64,000 bases of DNA from Pseudomonas vancouverensis (GCF_004348895.1 NZ_RRZK01000032.1:1-64000), one strand, 5' to 3'. Counted from the stretch's first letter, positions 18,337-30,492 are shown. Numbers and translations: made by a program. The notes: a model not told the origin generated them from the sequence alone.

Positions 18337-19461
18337 TTGCGTATCGTTTTTTTCATTTCGATCTGGCTGCTGAGCTTCGGCGCCCTGGCGGCCCCAGGCG
18401 ATATCGCGACGCTGGATCGCAGCACCTGGCCGGAAAAGCTCAGCAACCCGACCCTGTTCGACGTGGCTTCCCGGGCTGAAATCCTGATGTTTTCCAGCGT
18501 GCTGATCACCAGCGAGACGCTGGATGAGCCGGCATTGGCCCAGCGCCTGGGCCTGCGCACGATCAACATGGAATCGATCAACCGAGTCCGCGCGCAGCTG
18601 TGGCACCGCTTGCTGAGCAACTATGAATTCGCCCAGCAGAGCTGCGATCAGGACGCGTCTTTCTGCTTTCTGGTCGAGGACATCGCCACCCTTCGCGAAC
18701 AGGCTGCCAAGTTCCAGGTCAGCGAGGACAGCTTCTACATCAAGTGGGCCGAACCGAGCCGGACCTTCCACACCCGTTACCTCGACGAGCAGCTGCGCAA
18801 GGCTGCGCTGTTCCCGCAAACCAGCAGTGAAGTCGATCATTTTGGCGACTACGAGCGTGACGGCGACGACATGCACGACCGCCTGTTTTTGCTGACCTTC
18901 GACAGCGCCGCCAACGCGCTGCCGGACAATTCGGCCTGGATCGCGCAGTACCTGCGCAAATCGAACATCGGCGGCACCTTCTTCGTGTTGGGTAAGGACA
19001 TTCAGGCGCGTTTGGCCGAACAGTCGGTGAGCAGCCTGCAATCGACCTTCTCGCAACAATGCGTCGGCGTGCAGGGCTGGGAGTTCCGTTCCCACAGTCA
19101 CTGGCAGGACTGGCAGGACTCGGTACGGCGCAGCGTGGAACTGGTGAAAAACAAACTGCCGGAGAACTTCGTGCCGCAGTTTCGTCCACCCGATGGCCAG
19201 CGTCGGGCCGATGCCGAAGCTTTCTTCAGGACCCAGGGCTTGCAGGTGGCGTTGTGGGACATCGATGCCCAGGACGGCGCAGGGCGGCTCAAGGGCGAGC
19301 AGAGTGCGCAGCGGGTGCTGACATTGATGTTGTTGTGGCGGCACGGGGTGATCAATTTCAACGCGAAGCAGGATGCGGTGAAAACCTCACTGCCCTGGCT
19401 GGTCACGCAAACGGCGCCCATCGGTATCGGTTGGGAAGACTGTCAGAACGGATTTCGCTGA
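18337..19461 (+). CDS. Secreted NodB-fold (polysaccharide deacetylase-like) protein, probably inactive
   Basis: Exported protein, 374 aa. A TTG start at 18337 is favoured: GGAG lies eight bases upstream and it opens a signal peptide (MRIVFFISIWLLSFGALAA). The C-terminal half resembles a NodB deacetylase: LLTFDSA (187-190), TFFVLG (214-219), SHSHWQ (252-257) and FRPPDG (282-287). In active enzymes motif 1 is TFDD and motif 2 is H-T/S-xx-H; here the metal-binding Asp is Ser190 and the second His is Gln257. Two of three metal ligands are thus missing, and a binding or structural role is more likely than catalysis. The N-terminal 160 residues match no family I know. Confidence 0.75.
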   Translation: MRIVFFISIWLLSFGALAAPGDIATLDRSTWPEKLSNPTLFDVASRAEILMFSSVLITSETLDEPALAQRLGLRTINMESINRVRAQLWHRLLSNYEFAQQSCDQDASFCFLVEDIATLREQAAKFQVSEDSFYIKWAEPSRTFHTRYLDEQLRKAALFPQTSSEVDHFGDYERDGDDMHDRLFLLTFDSAANALPDNSAWIAQYLRKSNIGGTFFVLGKDIQARLAEQSVSSLQSTFSQQCVGVQGWEFRSHSHWQDWQDSVRRSVELVKNKLPENFVPQFRPPDGQRRADAEAFFRTQGLQVALWDIDAQDGAGRLKGEQSAQRVLTLMLLWRHGVINFNAKQDAVKTSLPWLVTQTAPIGIGWEDCQNGFR

Positions 19462-19787
19462 AAAGCCCGGAAACATTGGGCTTGGGGTGATTTTTGCGGG
19501 GAATTCGGTGCAGGTTGATCTCCGACTGTAAACGGGTGATGGCAGTCCGCCAAGTGCTATTGGTCATTCTGAAAAATAAACTTCAAAAAAGCGTCAAAGT
19601 GCTTTTTTCTGTCACATGTTTTGGAGTATTACGAAGACAGACCGCCGAAACCTGCAACACAGGTGGCGTCTCCCAAGACCCGTTTGTTTGCAGTCACTTG
19701 ATTCTCCGCAGGTGAGATTCGGCGGCCCTTCGAGGCGCAGCACCGCCAAGGTATTGCGTCGACTGGCTCCCACAAAGGTGACCGAGT
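19462..19787 (+). other. Gap between the NodB-like gene and the PIN-PhoH gene
   Basis: About 325 bases with no gene I can support. A weak hairpin (AAGCCC / GGGCTT) followed by a short T-run just after the upstream stop may end that transcript. The stretch around 19560-19640 is AT-rich and is the likely place for the downstream promoter, but I cannot pick convincing -35/-10 boxes. Confidence 0.4.
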
Positions 19788-21182
19788 ATGGATGATCACG
19801 GACGTAGCGCTTCTTCCAACCAGCCAATCCTTTATGTACTCGATACCAACGTATTGATTCACGATCCAAACGCGCTGCTCAATTTCGAAGAACACCACGT
19901 CGCCATCCCGATGACCGTGCTTGAAGAGCTGGACAAGCTCAAGAGCGGGCATCACAGCGTTGCTGCTGAATGCCGCCAGGCCATCCGACTGATCGACAAG
20001 ACCCTGGGCGATGCTTCGCCCGAAGACGTCGAGCAGGGGGTGCCGATCCAGCGTGGCAAGAGTGGTCCCAAGGGTTTGCTGTCAATTCTGATGAGCAAGC
20101 ACGCCGAGCCGAACCTGATTCTGCCCGAGCACCTCAACGACAACAAAATCATCAACCAACTGATCGACCTGCACACCCGCGACCCGAAAAAGCCTGTGGT
20201 GCTGGTCACCAAAGACATCAACATGCGCCTCAAGGCCCGCGCCTGCGGGATCGAGGCCGAAGACTACAGCACCGACCAACTGGTCGATGACGTCTCGCTG
20301 CTGCCTAACGGCTACCACAACATGACCGGCTCCTTCTGGGACCGCGTGAGCAAGGTCGAAACCCGTCAGGACCACGGCCGCACCTGGCACCAGGTGCAGT
20401 TGATCGACAACCTGCCGGCGGTGCACATCAACGAGTTCATCATCGATGAGCAAGGTTTTGTCGGCTGGATCAAGGAGATCGAAGAAGACAAGCTGCTGAT
20501 CCTCGACCTGCACCAGGAACCACTGCTGCACCAGGAAGCCTGGGGCCTGAAACCACGTGACATCTACCAGAGCCTGGCGCTGTACGCCTTGCTCGATCCG
20601 GACATACACCTGGTCAACCTGTCAGGTGCCGCCGGTTCCGGTAAAACCATCCTGGCGCTCGCCGCTGCCATCGAACAGACCATGGTCAGCAAGCGTTATC
20701 GCCGCATCATCGCCACGCGTAGCGTGCAGGGCCTGGACCAGGAAATCGGCTTCCTGCCTGGCACCGAAGCGGAAAAAATGGAGCCTTGGCTGGGCGCCAT
20801 CACCGACAACCTCGAAGCCTTGCACATGGATGACGAAAGCACCCATGGCAGCGTCGACTACATCCTCAGCAAAGTGCCGTTGCAGTTCAAATCCCTCAAC
20901 TACATCCGGGGTCGCAGCTTTCAACAAAGCCTGATCCTGATCGACGAATGCCAGAACCTCACGCCGCACCAGATGAAAACCATCATCACCCGTGCCGGCG
21001 CCGGTTCCAAAGTGGTGTGCCTGGGCAACCTGGCGCAGATCGACACCCCTTACCTGTCCGCGACCAGCTCCGGGCTGACCTACCTCACTGAGCGCTTCAA
21101 GGACTTCCCGAACGGGGTGCACATCACCCTGCAAGGAGTACCGCGTTCGATCCTGGCCGAATACGCCGAATCGCATTTGTAA
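19788..21182 (+). CDS. PIN-PhoH family ATPase/ribonuclease (PhoH2-like)
   Basis: Cytoplasmic two-domain protein, 464 aa. The N-terminal PIN nuclease domain has VLDTNVLIHD (D19), EELDKLK and VTKDINMRLKA (D143) acidic positions. The C-terminal PhoH-type P-loop ATPase has GAAGSGKT (280-287) and a Walker B LILIDECQN. Mycobacterial PhoH2 proteins with this fusion act as ATP-dependent RNA unwinding and cleaving enzymes, so RNA processing is the likely role. No small antitoxin gene precedes it. An AGGTG ribosome site supports the ATG. A strong terminator follows. Confidence 0.92.
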   Translation: MDDHGRSASSNQPILYVLDTNVLIHDPNALLNFEEHHVAIPMTVLEELDKLKSGHHSVAAECRQAIRLIDKTLGDASPEDVEQGVPIQRGKSGPKGLLSILMSKHAEPNLILPEHLNDNKIINQLIDLHTRDPKKPVVLVTKDINMRLKARACGIEAEDYSTDQLVDDVSLLPNGYHNMTGSFWDRVSKVETRQDHGRTWHQVQLIDNLPAVHINEFIIDEQGFVGWIKEIEEDKLLILDLHQEPLLHQEAWGLKPRDIYQSLALYALLDPDIHLVNLSGAAGSGKTILALAAAIEQTMVSKRYRRIIATRSVQGLDQEIGFLPGTEAEKMEPWLGAITDNLEALHMDDESTHGSVDYILSKVPLQFKSLNYIRGRSFQQSLILIDECQNLTPHQMKTIITRAGAGSKVVCLGNLAQIDTPYLSATSSGLTYLTERFKDFPNGVHITLQGVPRSILAEYAESHL

Positions 21183-21194
21183 CGTTCTACCGGA

Positions 21195-21225
21195 ACCGGG
21201 CGGCCTCACAGCCGCCCGGTTTTTT
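21195..21225 (+). terminator. Rho-independent terminator of the PIN-PhoH gene
   Basis: A perfect 10-bp GC-rich stem (ACCGGGCGGC / GCCGCCCGGT) with a 6-base loop and a following T-run begins 13 bases past the stop. Confidence 0.9.
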
Positions 21226-21243
21226 GTGGACGTATGAAAAACC

Positions 21244-21267
21244 TGTGGGAGCGAGCTCGCTCCCACA
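21244..21267. repeat. Single REP palindrome before moaC
   Basis: A 24-base perfect palindrome, TGTGGGAGCGAG joined directly to its reverse complement, i.e. a REP half-site pair with no middle segment. It is the compact form of the repeat seen as doublets elsewhere. Confidence 0.85.
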
Positions 21268-21351
21268 TTGGTTTGTGGTGGGCCGATAATCGCGCGTGCG
21301 AAAAATTGACCCCCGGGTTTACAATCGACGCTCCTGATCAGGAGTAACCCC

Positions 21352-21825
21352 GTGCTGACTCATCTCGATTCCCAAGGTCGCGCCAATATGGTCGACGTCA
21401 CCGAAAAAGCGGTGACCTTCCGTGAAGCGACTGCCCAAGCGCTGGTGCGCATGTTGCCTGAGACCCTGCAGATGATTGTCAGTGGCGGTCACCCGAAGGG
21501 CGACGTGTTTGCCGTGGCGCGCATTGCCGGCATCCAGGCGGCGAAAAAAACCAGTGACCTGATTCCTCTGTGCCATCCGCTGATGCTGACCGGTGTCAAG
21601 GTCGAGCTCAGCGCCGATGGTGAAGACACCGTGCGTATCGTCGCGCGCTGCAAGCTGTCCGGGCAGACCGGCGTCGAGATGGAAGCGCTGACCGCTGCCA
21701 GTGTGGCGGCACTGACCATCTACGACATGTGCAAGGCCGTCGACCGTGGCATGACCATTGAAAGCGTGCGTTTGCTGGAAAAGGTCGGCGGCAAGAGCGG
21801 GCATTTTCAGGCGGACCCGTCATGA
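21352..21825 (+). CDS. moaC: MoaC: cyclic pyranopterin monophosphate synthase
   Basis: Cytoplasmic enzyme of molybdenum cofactor synthesis that forms cPMP from the MoaA product. The GTG start at 21352 has AGGAG seven to eight bases upstream and gives [16 protein letters not shown], the typical N-terminus. The conserved block [12 protein letters not shown] and the C-terminal EKVGGKSG are present; 157 aa matches the family. It overlaps moaD by four bases, so the two are translationally coupled. moaA is not in the window. Confidence 0.97.
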   Translation: MLTHLDSQGRANMVDVTEKAVTFREATAQALVRMLPETLQMIVSGGHPKGDVFAVARIAGIQAAKKTSDLIPLCHPLMLTGVKVELSADGEDTVRIVARCKLSGQTGVEMEALTAASVAALTIYDMCKAVDRGMTIESVRLLEKVGGKSGHFQADPS

Positions 21826-22064
21826 AGCTCACCGTGAAGTTTTTTGCCCGTTATCGTGAAGCGCTGGGCGTGGATGCGGTGAAGGTCGAAGGCGATTTTG
21901 CGACCGTTGATGATGTGCGTGCGCTGCTGGCCAAGCGCGATGGCGCCGAGGTCTTGAGCGAGCAGAATCTGATGTGCGCACGCAACGAGGATCTGTGCCA
22001 GCTCGACGAGCCCGTCAGCGACGGTGACGAAGTGGCGTTTTTCCCCACCGTGACCGGAGGCTGA
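21822..22064 (+). CDS. moaD: MoaD: molybdopterin synthase small subunit
   Basis: 80-aa ubiquitin-like sulphur carrier of molybdopterin synthase. It ends in the required Gly-Gly (FPTVTGG), which is thiocarboxylated by MoeB and inserts into MoaE. N-terminal [16 protein letters not shown] is typical. The start overlaps the moaC stop by four bases, and moaE follows after three bases. Confidence 0.96.
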   Translation: MKLTVKFFARYREALGVDAVKVEGDFATVDDVRALLAKRDGAEVLSEQNLMCARNEDLCQLDEPVSDGDEVAFFPTVTGG

Positions 22065-22067
22065 ACC

Positions 22068-22520
22068 ATGGCCATCCGTGTACAAGCCACGGCGTTCGAC
22101 CCGGGGGCTGAAGTCAACGCCATGCACGATGCCAATGTCGGCGTCGGTGCCGTGGTGAGTTTTGTCGGTTACGTGCGCGATTTCAATGACGGGCTCGACG
22201 TGGCGGGCATGTTCCTCGAGCACTATCCGGGCATGACCGAAAAAGCCCTCGGCAAGATTGCCGTCGAAGCCGAACAGCGCTGGCCGCTGCTCAAGCTGGA
22301 AGTGCTGCACCGCATCGGCGCCCTGGAGCCGGGCGAGCCGATTGTCTTCGTTGGCGCCGCCAGCGCTCACCGCCAGGCGGCATTCGACGCCTGCGCCTTT
22401 GTCATGGACTACCTGAAAACCCGTGCGCCGTTCTGGAAGAAAGAGAACACCAGTGACGGGCCGCGTTGGGTTGAGGGGCGTGACAGCGATCACGCGGCGG
22501 CGGATCGCTGGAAGCAGTAG
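22068..22520 (+). CDS. moaE: MoaE: molybdopterin synthase catalytic subunit
   Basis: Large subunit of molybdopterin synthase, 150 aa, which converts cPMP to molybdopterin using two MoaD thiocarboxylates. Visible family blocks: GAVVSFVGYVRDFNDG, LEHYPGMTEKAL, VGAASAHRQAAFDACAFVMDYLKTRAPFWK with the catalytic lysine region. Its ATG has GGAGGCTGAACC upstream. Last gene of the moaCDE unit; a single REP palindrome lies about 40 bases downstream. Confidence 0.96.
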   Translation: MAIRVQATAFDPGAEVNAMHDANVGVGAVVSFVGYVRDFNDGLDVAGMFLEHYPGMTEKALGKIAVEAEQRWPLLKLEVLHRIGALEPGEPIVFVGAASAHRQAAFDACAFVMDYLKTRAPFWKKENTSDGPRWVEGRDSDHAAADRWKQ

Positions 22521-22558
22521 TTCCTGCGGCGTCCTTCAGTCAGTCATCGTCGGAACGC

Positions 22559-22586
22559 CGCCCGGAGCAAGCTTGCTCGCGATGAG
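22559..22586. repeat. Single REP palindrome after moaE
   Basis: CGGAGCAAGCTTGCTCGCGA-type palindrome, one imperfect REP copy, in the 254-base gap between moaE and the amino-acid binding protein gene. Confidence 0.65.
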
Positions 22587-22658
22587 GCCCTTTGATTCAA
22601 CCCTTCACTCAGGGATTCACCACCCGACCACCGGCCGGCACGGGCTGCATTTGCCTCA

Positions 22659-22690
22659 TTGACGATCAATACGTAAAAGTCCAATATGGA
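22659..22690 (+). promoter_or_regulatory. Promoter with DauR-type operator before the binding-protein gene
   Basis: TTGACG (22659-22664) and, after 17 bases, CAATAT form a plausible sigma-70 promoter. The -10 is covered by the palindrome TCCAATATGGA (22680-22690), inside TAAAAGTCCA. The identical ten-base left flank and the same TCCAnnnTGGA palindrome cover the -10 of the dauB promoter on the opposite strand near 26.6 kb. Binding by DauR is inferred. Confidence 0.6.
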
Positions 22691-22774
22691 ATTATAAGTA
22701 CAAAAAAGGTGTTCCCCCCCGTTTCAGCTTTTTCTTCTGTCTTGCCAAACCAACAACAACCGCGAGAAACGAAC

Positions 22775-23551
22775 ATGAAGAAACTCCCCCTCATCACCGG
22801 CCTGGCCCTGAGCCTGTTGGCGTGCAGCTCGGTGTTCGCCACCGAGAAAACCTTGCGCATCGGCATCGAAGCCGCTTATCCCCCATTCGCCTCGAAAACC
22901 GACAAAGGCGAAATCGTCGGGTTCGACTACGACATCGGCAACGCCCTGTGCGCGGAAATGAAGGTCAAGTGTGTGTGGGTCGAAGGCGAGTTCGACGGTC
23001 TGATTCCTTCCCTGAAAGTGAAGAAAATCGACATGGCGCTGTCCTCCATGACCATCAACGAGGATCGCAAGAAGTCGGTGGATTTCACCCACAAGTACTA
23101 CTTCACCTCCTCACGTCTGGTGATGAAGGACGGCGCGGTGGTGGATGATCAGTACGCCAGCCTCAAGGGCAAGACCGTGGGTGTCCAGCGTGCGACCACG
23201 ACTGACCGTTACGCCACCGAGGTGTTCGAGCCCAAGGGCATCAACGTCAAGCGCTACAGCAACAACGAAGAGATCTACATGGACCTGGCGGCCGGTCGTC
23301 TCGATGCGATTTTTGCCGACACCATTCCGCTTAATGATTTCCTGTCGATGCCCCGGGGCAAGGGTTACGCTTTTGTCGGGCCTGAGCTGAAGGATCCCAA
23401 GTATGTCGGCGAGGGTGCCGGGATCGCGGTGCGCAAGGGCAATGCCGAGCTGGTCAGCGAGTTGAACACGGCCATCGACGGCATTCGCGCCAATGGCGAA
23501 TACCAGAAGATTTCCGAGAAGTACTTCAAGTCTGATATCTACGGCGACTGA
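22775..23551 (+). CDS. ABC transporter periplasmic binding protein for basic amino acids (D-arginine module)
   Basis: Periplasmic SBP_bac_3 family protein, 258 aa. Signal peptide [22 protein letters not shown], then [20 protein letters not shown] and [18 protein letters not shown], typical of the lysine/arginine/ornithine binding group. The start at 22775 fits this signal peptide; an upstream in-frame ATG would bury it. It is convergent with dauR, and in P. aeruginosa a binding-protein gene likewise neighbours dauBAR. No permease or ATPase genes are adjacent, so it must share a transporter encoded elsewhere. Arginine as ligand is inferred. Confidence 0.88.
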   Translation: MKKLPLITGLALSLLACSSVFATEKTLRIGIEAAYPPFASKTDKGEIVGFDYDIGNALCAEMKVKCVWVEGEFDGLIPSLKVKKIDMALSSMTINEDRKKSVDFTHKYYFTSSRLVMKDGAVVDDQYASLKGKTVGVQRATTTDRYATEVFEPKGINVKRYSNNEEIYMDLAAGRLDAIFADTIPLNDFLSMPRGKGYAFVGPELKDPKYVGEGAGIAVRKGNAELVSELNTAIDGIRANGEYQKISEKYFKSDIYGD

Positions 23552-23560
23552 TTCACCGCT

Positions 23561-23670
23561 TTCGCGAGCAAGCTCGCTCCCACATGGGATCTCCATCAAA
23601 CACAGATTTTGTGTTCGGTGCAGAACCTTTGTGGGAGCGACGGTGCGACGATTCGACTTGCTCGCGAAGG
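23561..23670. repeat. REP doublet between the binding-protein gene and dauR
   Basis: TTCGCGAGCAAGCTCGCTCC at the left and GTGGGAGCGA...TTGCTCGCGAAG at the right are inverted REP copies; the right copy has a 16-base interruption. The element fills the gap between two convergent genes, where it may end both transcripts. Confidence 0.8.
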
Positions 23671-23701
23671 GGCCAAGGCAGGCAATACAGCTTTCAGGGT
23701 T

Positions 23702-24343
23702 TCAGCCCTTCAGCTCCTTCAAATGCTTGTAAACCGTCGCCCGGCCCATGTTCAGCACATTGGCCACATAGTTCGACGCGCTCTTGCCCTTGAACGCGCC
23801 CTCGGCATGCAGCGCCAGCACCAGCTCGCGTTTGTGATCGCGGGTCAGCAGGTTCAGGCTCAACTGCCGTTCACGCAGCCAGGCATGCAGGAAGGTATTG
23901 ATGCGCTCCTGCCAGTCATCGCGAAACAGCGAGTCCGGTTGCGGGATCAACTTGCTCGGCGAGAGGAACAGGTCCAGTGCCGCCTTGGCATTCTCGAACA
24001 GCGAAATATTCAGGTTGATGCACAGCACCGCCAGCGGACGATCCTGGCTGTCGCGCAGCACGGTGCTCAGGCTGCGAATCTTCTGACCATCCCAATTGAG
24101 CTTTTCGTACGGCCCGATGTTTCGTTCGCTGACCTCGTCACTGAGCATGTCGTCGAGTGCCGAGTCGTCGCCAATTTCGCGTTTTGACAGGTTGTTGGCG
24201 ATGTAGTCGACCTTTTGCGTTCGCAGGTCGTGCAGCACCACCTCGGCGTGGGGAAAGAACAGCGTGGCGATGGCATCGGCAATCGCATGGAAGTTGTCCA
24301 GCGAGGCATCGTTCAGGGCTGAGTCTTTTTCGGGGGCGTTCAT
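23702..24343 (-). CDS. dauR: DauR: YheO-type transcriptional regulator of D-arginine catabolism
   Basis: Cytoplasmic regulator, 213 aa. N-terminal YheO-like PAS domain (about residues 15-130, with HDLRTQKVDYIANNLS) and a C-terminal helix-turn-helix (about residues 165-212, ending GRATVYKHLKELKG). Gene order dauB-dauA-dauR and orientation match P. aeruginosa, where DauR represses dauBAR in the absence of D-arginine. Likely target here is the TCCAnnnTGGA palindrome found in two promoters of this locus. Confidence 0.88.
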   Translation of the reverse strand: MNAPEKDSALNDASLDNFHAIADAIATLFFPHAEVVLHDLRTQKVDYIANNLSKREIGDDSALDDMLSDEVSERNIGPYEKLNWDGQKIRSLSTVLRDSQDRPLAVLCINLNISLFENAKAALDLFLSPSKLIPQPDSLFRDDWQERINTFLHAWLRERQLSLNLLTRDHKRELVLALHAEGAFKGKSASNYVANVLNMGRATVYKHLKELKG

Positions 24344-24434
24344 TCAGTGGAGCTCCAGGCGGCGTCAACGCCCCGTGAAAAGGGGCGTTGAAAGTGTGCC
24401 GTAATCGGCTGGGCACGTCACCCGAGGTCGATGA

Positions 24435-26559
<2,125 letters not shown>

Positions 26560-26592
26560 GTTCGACTCCGGCATTGAAAGTAAACTAATTTG

Positions 26593-26623
26593 TCCATTAT
26601 GGACTTTTAGTTTTGTCGGGCAA
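26593..26623 (-). promoter_or_regulatory. dauB promoter with DauR-type operator
   Basis: On the minus strand TTGCCC (plus 26618-26623) is followed after 16 bases by CATAAT (plus 26596-26601). The -10 lies within the perfect palindrome TCCATTATGGA (26593-26603), extended to GTCCAT-ATGGAC, with the left flank TAAAAGTCCA shared with the binding-protein promoter. Overlap with the -10 suits repression. Confidence 0.6.
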
Positions 26624-26633
26624 TATCCGGGCG

Positions 26634-26664
26634 AAAAAAAAGCGCAGTCCGTTGCCGGCTGCGC
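26634..26664 (-). terminator. Rho-independent terminator of the RhlB-type helicase gene
   Basis: On the minus strand GCGCAG...CTGCGC forms a short GC stem followed by an eight-base T-run, 19 bases past the helicase stop. Confidence 0.88.
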
Positions 26665-26682
26665 CTGTCTTTTTTGCGTCGC

Positions 26683-28173
26683 TTACTGAGGACGCTTGCG
26701 CTCAACCGGCCGCAGCAGATGCGTCGGTGGCGTTTCACAACTGATCTTGCGTCCCAGCTTTTCCTCGATGGACGGTAGCTGGTAGGAATCGTCTTCGCCG
26801 GCAAAGCTGATGGACACCCCGTCAGCGCCTGCGCGACCGGTACGGCCAATGCGGTGCACGTAGTCGTCCGGCACTTCCGGCAGGGTGAAGTTGATCACGT
26901 GGCTGATGCCGTCGATGTGGATGCCACGACCGGCGACGTCTGTGGCGACCAGCACGCGAATCTTGCCTTCGCGGAAGCCTTCCAGGGTCTTGATGCGCTT
27001 GTGCTGCGGCACGTCGCCGGACAGTTGCGCGGCGTTGATGCCGTCGCGCACCAGGCGCTCTTCGATGCGGCGTACTTCATCCTTGCGGTTGGCGAAGACG
27101 ATGACGCGCTCCCAGCCGTTGTCGTTGACCAGGTTGAACAGCAGTTTGTACTTGTCAGCCCCGGCCACGGCGTAGATGTGCTGTTCGACGTTTTCGTTGG
27201 CCACGTTGGTGACCTCGATTTCGACGATGGCAGGATCGGTGGTCCATTGCTTGGCCAGGTTCATCACGTCTTCGGTGAAGGTCGCGGAGAACAGCAGGGT
27301 CTGGCGCTCGGATTTCGGCGGCGTCTGACGAATGATCTGACGCACTTGCGGGATGAAACCCATGTCGAGCATGCGGTCGGCTTCGTCCAGCACCATCACT
27401 TCGACCATGTCCAGGTGCACGTCGCCGCGCTGGTTGAAGTCGAGCAGGCGGCCCGGCGTGGCGACGAGGATGTCGCAGTGCCGCGCCTCGAGGTGCTTGA
27501 GCTGCTTGTCGAAGTCCATGCCGCCGACAAAGGTCATGACGTTGAGACCGGTGTATTTGGTCAGGTCGGCTGCATCCTTGGCGATCTGCACCACCAACTC
27601 GCGGGTCGGCGCGATGATCAGCGCCCGCGGCTCGCCCATGTAGCGCTCTTTCGGCGGCGGGGTTTGCAGCAGCTGGGTGATGATCGAAATCAGGAAGGCC
27701 GCGGTTTTACCGGTACCTGTCTGCGCGCGGCCGATGGCGTCTTTGCCGGCGAGGGTGAAACCCAGCACCTGCGCCTGGATCGGCGTGCAGTACGGGAAGC
27801 CGAGGTCCTGGATGGCGTGCATCAGTTCCGGAGCGAGTTTGAAATCGTGAAAACGGGTTTTGCCTTCCTGGGGCTCGACGACGAAGTCTTCGAGTTTCCA
27901 CGGGATCACCGGGGCCTTGGGCTTGGGTTCGCGGCGTGGCCTGGCGGGTTTTGGCGCTTCTCTGCGAGGCTGCTCGGCGGCAGGGGCGACCGCAGGCGGT
28001 GCGACCGGGGCGGCTTTTGCCTCGTGTTTGGGAGCCGCCGGGGTGGCGGTCCGACCTGGCTGATTACCGTCGGTGCGGTGGCCGGGCGTGTGAGACGGAG
28101 CGCTGGGGACTGGCGCGAGTTGCTCAGTCTCGCTTTTACCGAACATTTTCTTGAGTGCTTTGAGCACGGTCAT
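26683..28173 (-). CDS. rhlB: DEAD-box ATP-dependent RNA helicase, RhlB type
   Basis: Cytoplasmic RNA helicase, 496 aa, with all DEAD-box motifs: Q-motif upstream of [42 protein letters not shown], and the C-terminal [12 protein letters not shown] and [10 protein letters not shown]. The first 90 or so residues are a Pro/Ala/Lys-rich low-complexity tail, as in Pseudomonas RhlB. Role: RNA remodelling and decay, probably with RNase E. A related helicase (RhlE/SrmB) is possible, but the N-terminal tail and short C-terminus favour RhlB. Confidence 0.88.
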   Translation of the reverse strand: MTVLKALKKMFGKSETEQLAPVPSAPSHTPGHRTDGNQPGRTATPAAPKHEAKAAPVAPPAVAPAAEQPRREAPKPARPRREPKPKAPVIPWKLEDFVVEPQEGKTRFHDFKLAPELMHAIQDLGFPYCTPIQAQVLGFTLAGKDAIGRAQTGTGKTAAFLISIITQLLQTPPPKERYMGEPRALIIAPTRELVVQIAKDAADLTKYTGLNVMTFVGGMDFDKQLKHLEARHCDILVATPGRLLDFNQRGDVHLDMVEVMVLDEADRMLDMGFIPQVRQIIRQTPPKSERQTLLFSATFTEDVMNLAKQWTTDPAIVEIEVTNVANENVEQHIYAVAGADKYKLLFNLVNDNGWERVIVFANRKDEVRRIEERLVRDGINAAQLSGDVPQHKRIKTLEGFREGKIRVLVATDVAGRGIHIDGISHVINFTLPEVPDDYVHRIGRTGRAGADGVSISFAGEDDSYQLPSIEEKLGRKISCETPPTHLLRPVERKRPQ

Positions 28174-28271
28174 CTCATCAATTGGTTAAGGAATGTACGC
28201 CGGCCAGTGTAATGCAAGAATCGGGCGCGGCGTAGTGGGATGGATCAAAGGGTGTTTTTAAACCGCAATGC

Positions 28272-29120
<849 letters not shown>

Positions 29121-29395
29121 CTATCAGTGTACTGCCGTCGTTGGGATAGCAATGAATCCGGTGATGGATGTTCGCCACGGGCCGCAACGGGGCTTCGCGA
29201 ACGTGAAAGGGCTACAGCCCGTTCGGCCGCCTGGTGAGAGTGAGTTTTCCATGATGTGGATTTTCTCCTACTAGACTCATAGCTAACGTCTTACGTCGGT
29301 TGACCCCAAAACAAGCCAACACGGGTCGACTACGCCTCAAAAGGGTGCGACAGGACTCACGCTCCGACACAACAAGAGCAAAACTGGAGGTTTGA

Positions 29396-30427
29396 ATGAA
29401 GATGTTGAAATCCACCCTGGCCATCGTGACTGCAGCCGCGGTACTCGGTGTCAGCGGGTTCGCCCAGGCGGGTGCAACCCTGGATGCAGTGCAGAAGAAA
29501 GGCTTCGTGCAGTGTGGCGTCAGCGATGGTTTGCCAGGCTTCTCGGTTCCGGATTCCACCGGCAAGATCGTCGGTATCGATGCCGACTACTGCCGTGCCG
29601 TAGCGGCTGCCGTGTTCGGCGACGCAACCAAGGTCAAGTTCAGCCAGTTGAACGCCAAGGAGCGCTTCACCGCGCTGCAATCCGGCGAAATCGACATCCT
29701 GTCGCGCAACACCACCATGACCAGCTCTCGCGATGCGGGCATGGGCCTGAAGTTTCCAGGCTTCATTACCTACTATGACGGCATCGGCTTCCTGGTGAAC
29801 AACAAGCTCGGCGTCAAGAGCGCCAAGGAACTGGACGGTGCAACCATCTGCATCCAGGCCGGTACCACCACCGAGCTGAACGTTTCCGACTACTTCCGCG
29901 GCAACGGCCTGAAATACACCCCGATCACCTTCGACACCTCCGACGAAAGCGCCAAGTCGCTGGAATCCGGTCGTTGCGACGTGCTGACTTCCGACAAGTC
30001 CCAACTCTTCGCCCAGCGCAGCAAGCTGGCATCGCCGAAGGACTACGTGGTTCTGCCGGAAACCATTTCCAAGGAGCCTCTGGGCCCGGTCGTGCGTAAC
30101 GGCGACGACGAGTGGCTGGCCATCGTTCGTTGGGTGGGCTACGCCATGCTCAACGCCGAAGAAGCCGGCATCACTTCGAAAAACGTCGAAGCCGAAGCCA
30201 AAGACACCAAGAACCCGGACGTTGCCCGTCTGCTCGGTTCCGACGGTGAGTACGGCAAAGACCTGAAAGTGAAGAAGGACTGGGTGGTACAGATCGTCAA
30301 ACAAGTGGGCAACTACGGCGAAGTGTTCGAGAAAAACCTCGGCAAGAGCACTCCGCTGGAAATCGACCGCGGGCTCAACGCTCTGTGGAACGCTGGCGGC
30401 ATTCAATACGCACCACCAGTGCGCTGA
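29396..30427 (+). CDS. aapJ: AapJ: general L-amino-acid ABC transporter binding protein
   Basis: Periplasmic binding protein, 343 aa, of the broad-specificity Aap transporter. Signal peptide MKMLKSTLAIVTAAAVLGVSGFAQA-GA. Mature part begins TLDAVQKKGFVQCGVSDGLPGFS, the AapJ signature, with cysteine pairs at VQCGV and ADYC. Its length (over 330 aa) separates it from the shorter SBP_bac_3 proteins. A GGAGG site precedes the ATG. First gene of aapJQMP; a strong hairpin follows before aapQ. Confidence 0.95.
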   Translation: MKMLKSTLAIVTAAAVLGVSGFAQAGATLDAVQKKGFVQCGVSDGLPGFSVPDSTGKIVGIDADYCRAVAAAVFGDATKVKFSQLNAKERFTALQSGEIDILSRNTTMTSSRDAGMGLKFPGFITYYDGIGFLVNNKLGVKSAKELDGATICIQAGTTTELNVSDYFRGNGLKYTPITFDTSDESAKSLESGRCDVLTSDKSQLFAQRSKLASPKDYVVLPETISKEPLGPVVRNGDDEWLAIVRWVGYAMLNAEEAGITSKNVEAEAKDTKNPDVARLLGSDGEYGKDLKVKKDWVVQIVKQVGNYGEVFEKNLGKSTPLEIDRGLNALWNAGGIQYAPPVR

Positions 30428-30435
30428 TGGTTCTG

Positions 30436-30462
30436 TCACCCGGTGGGCCAACCACCGGGTGA
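30436..30462 (+). repeat. Intercistronic hairpin between aapJ and aapQ
   Basis: Perfect 11-bp stem (TCACCCGGTGG / CCACCGGGTGA) with a 5-base loop starts eight bases past the aapJ stop. Without a long T-run it is more likely an mRNA stabiliser or partial terminator that raises binding-protein output over the permeases. Confidence 0.75.
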
Positions 30463-30492
30463 TGTTCTGTTCCATTATTTCCGGGGCACTTC

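Noticed and set aside
21268-21351. Molybdenum-cofactor riboswitch before moaC
   Set aside because: The leader is short (about 85 bases after the REP) and I see no structured domain of the needed size.
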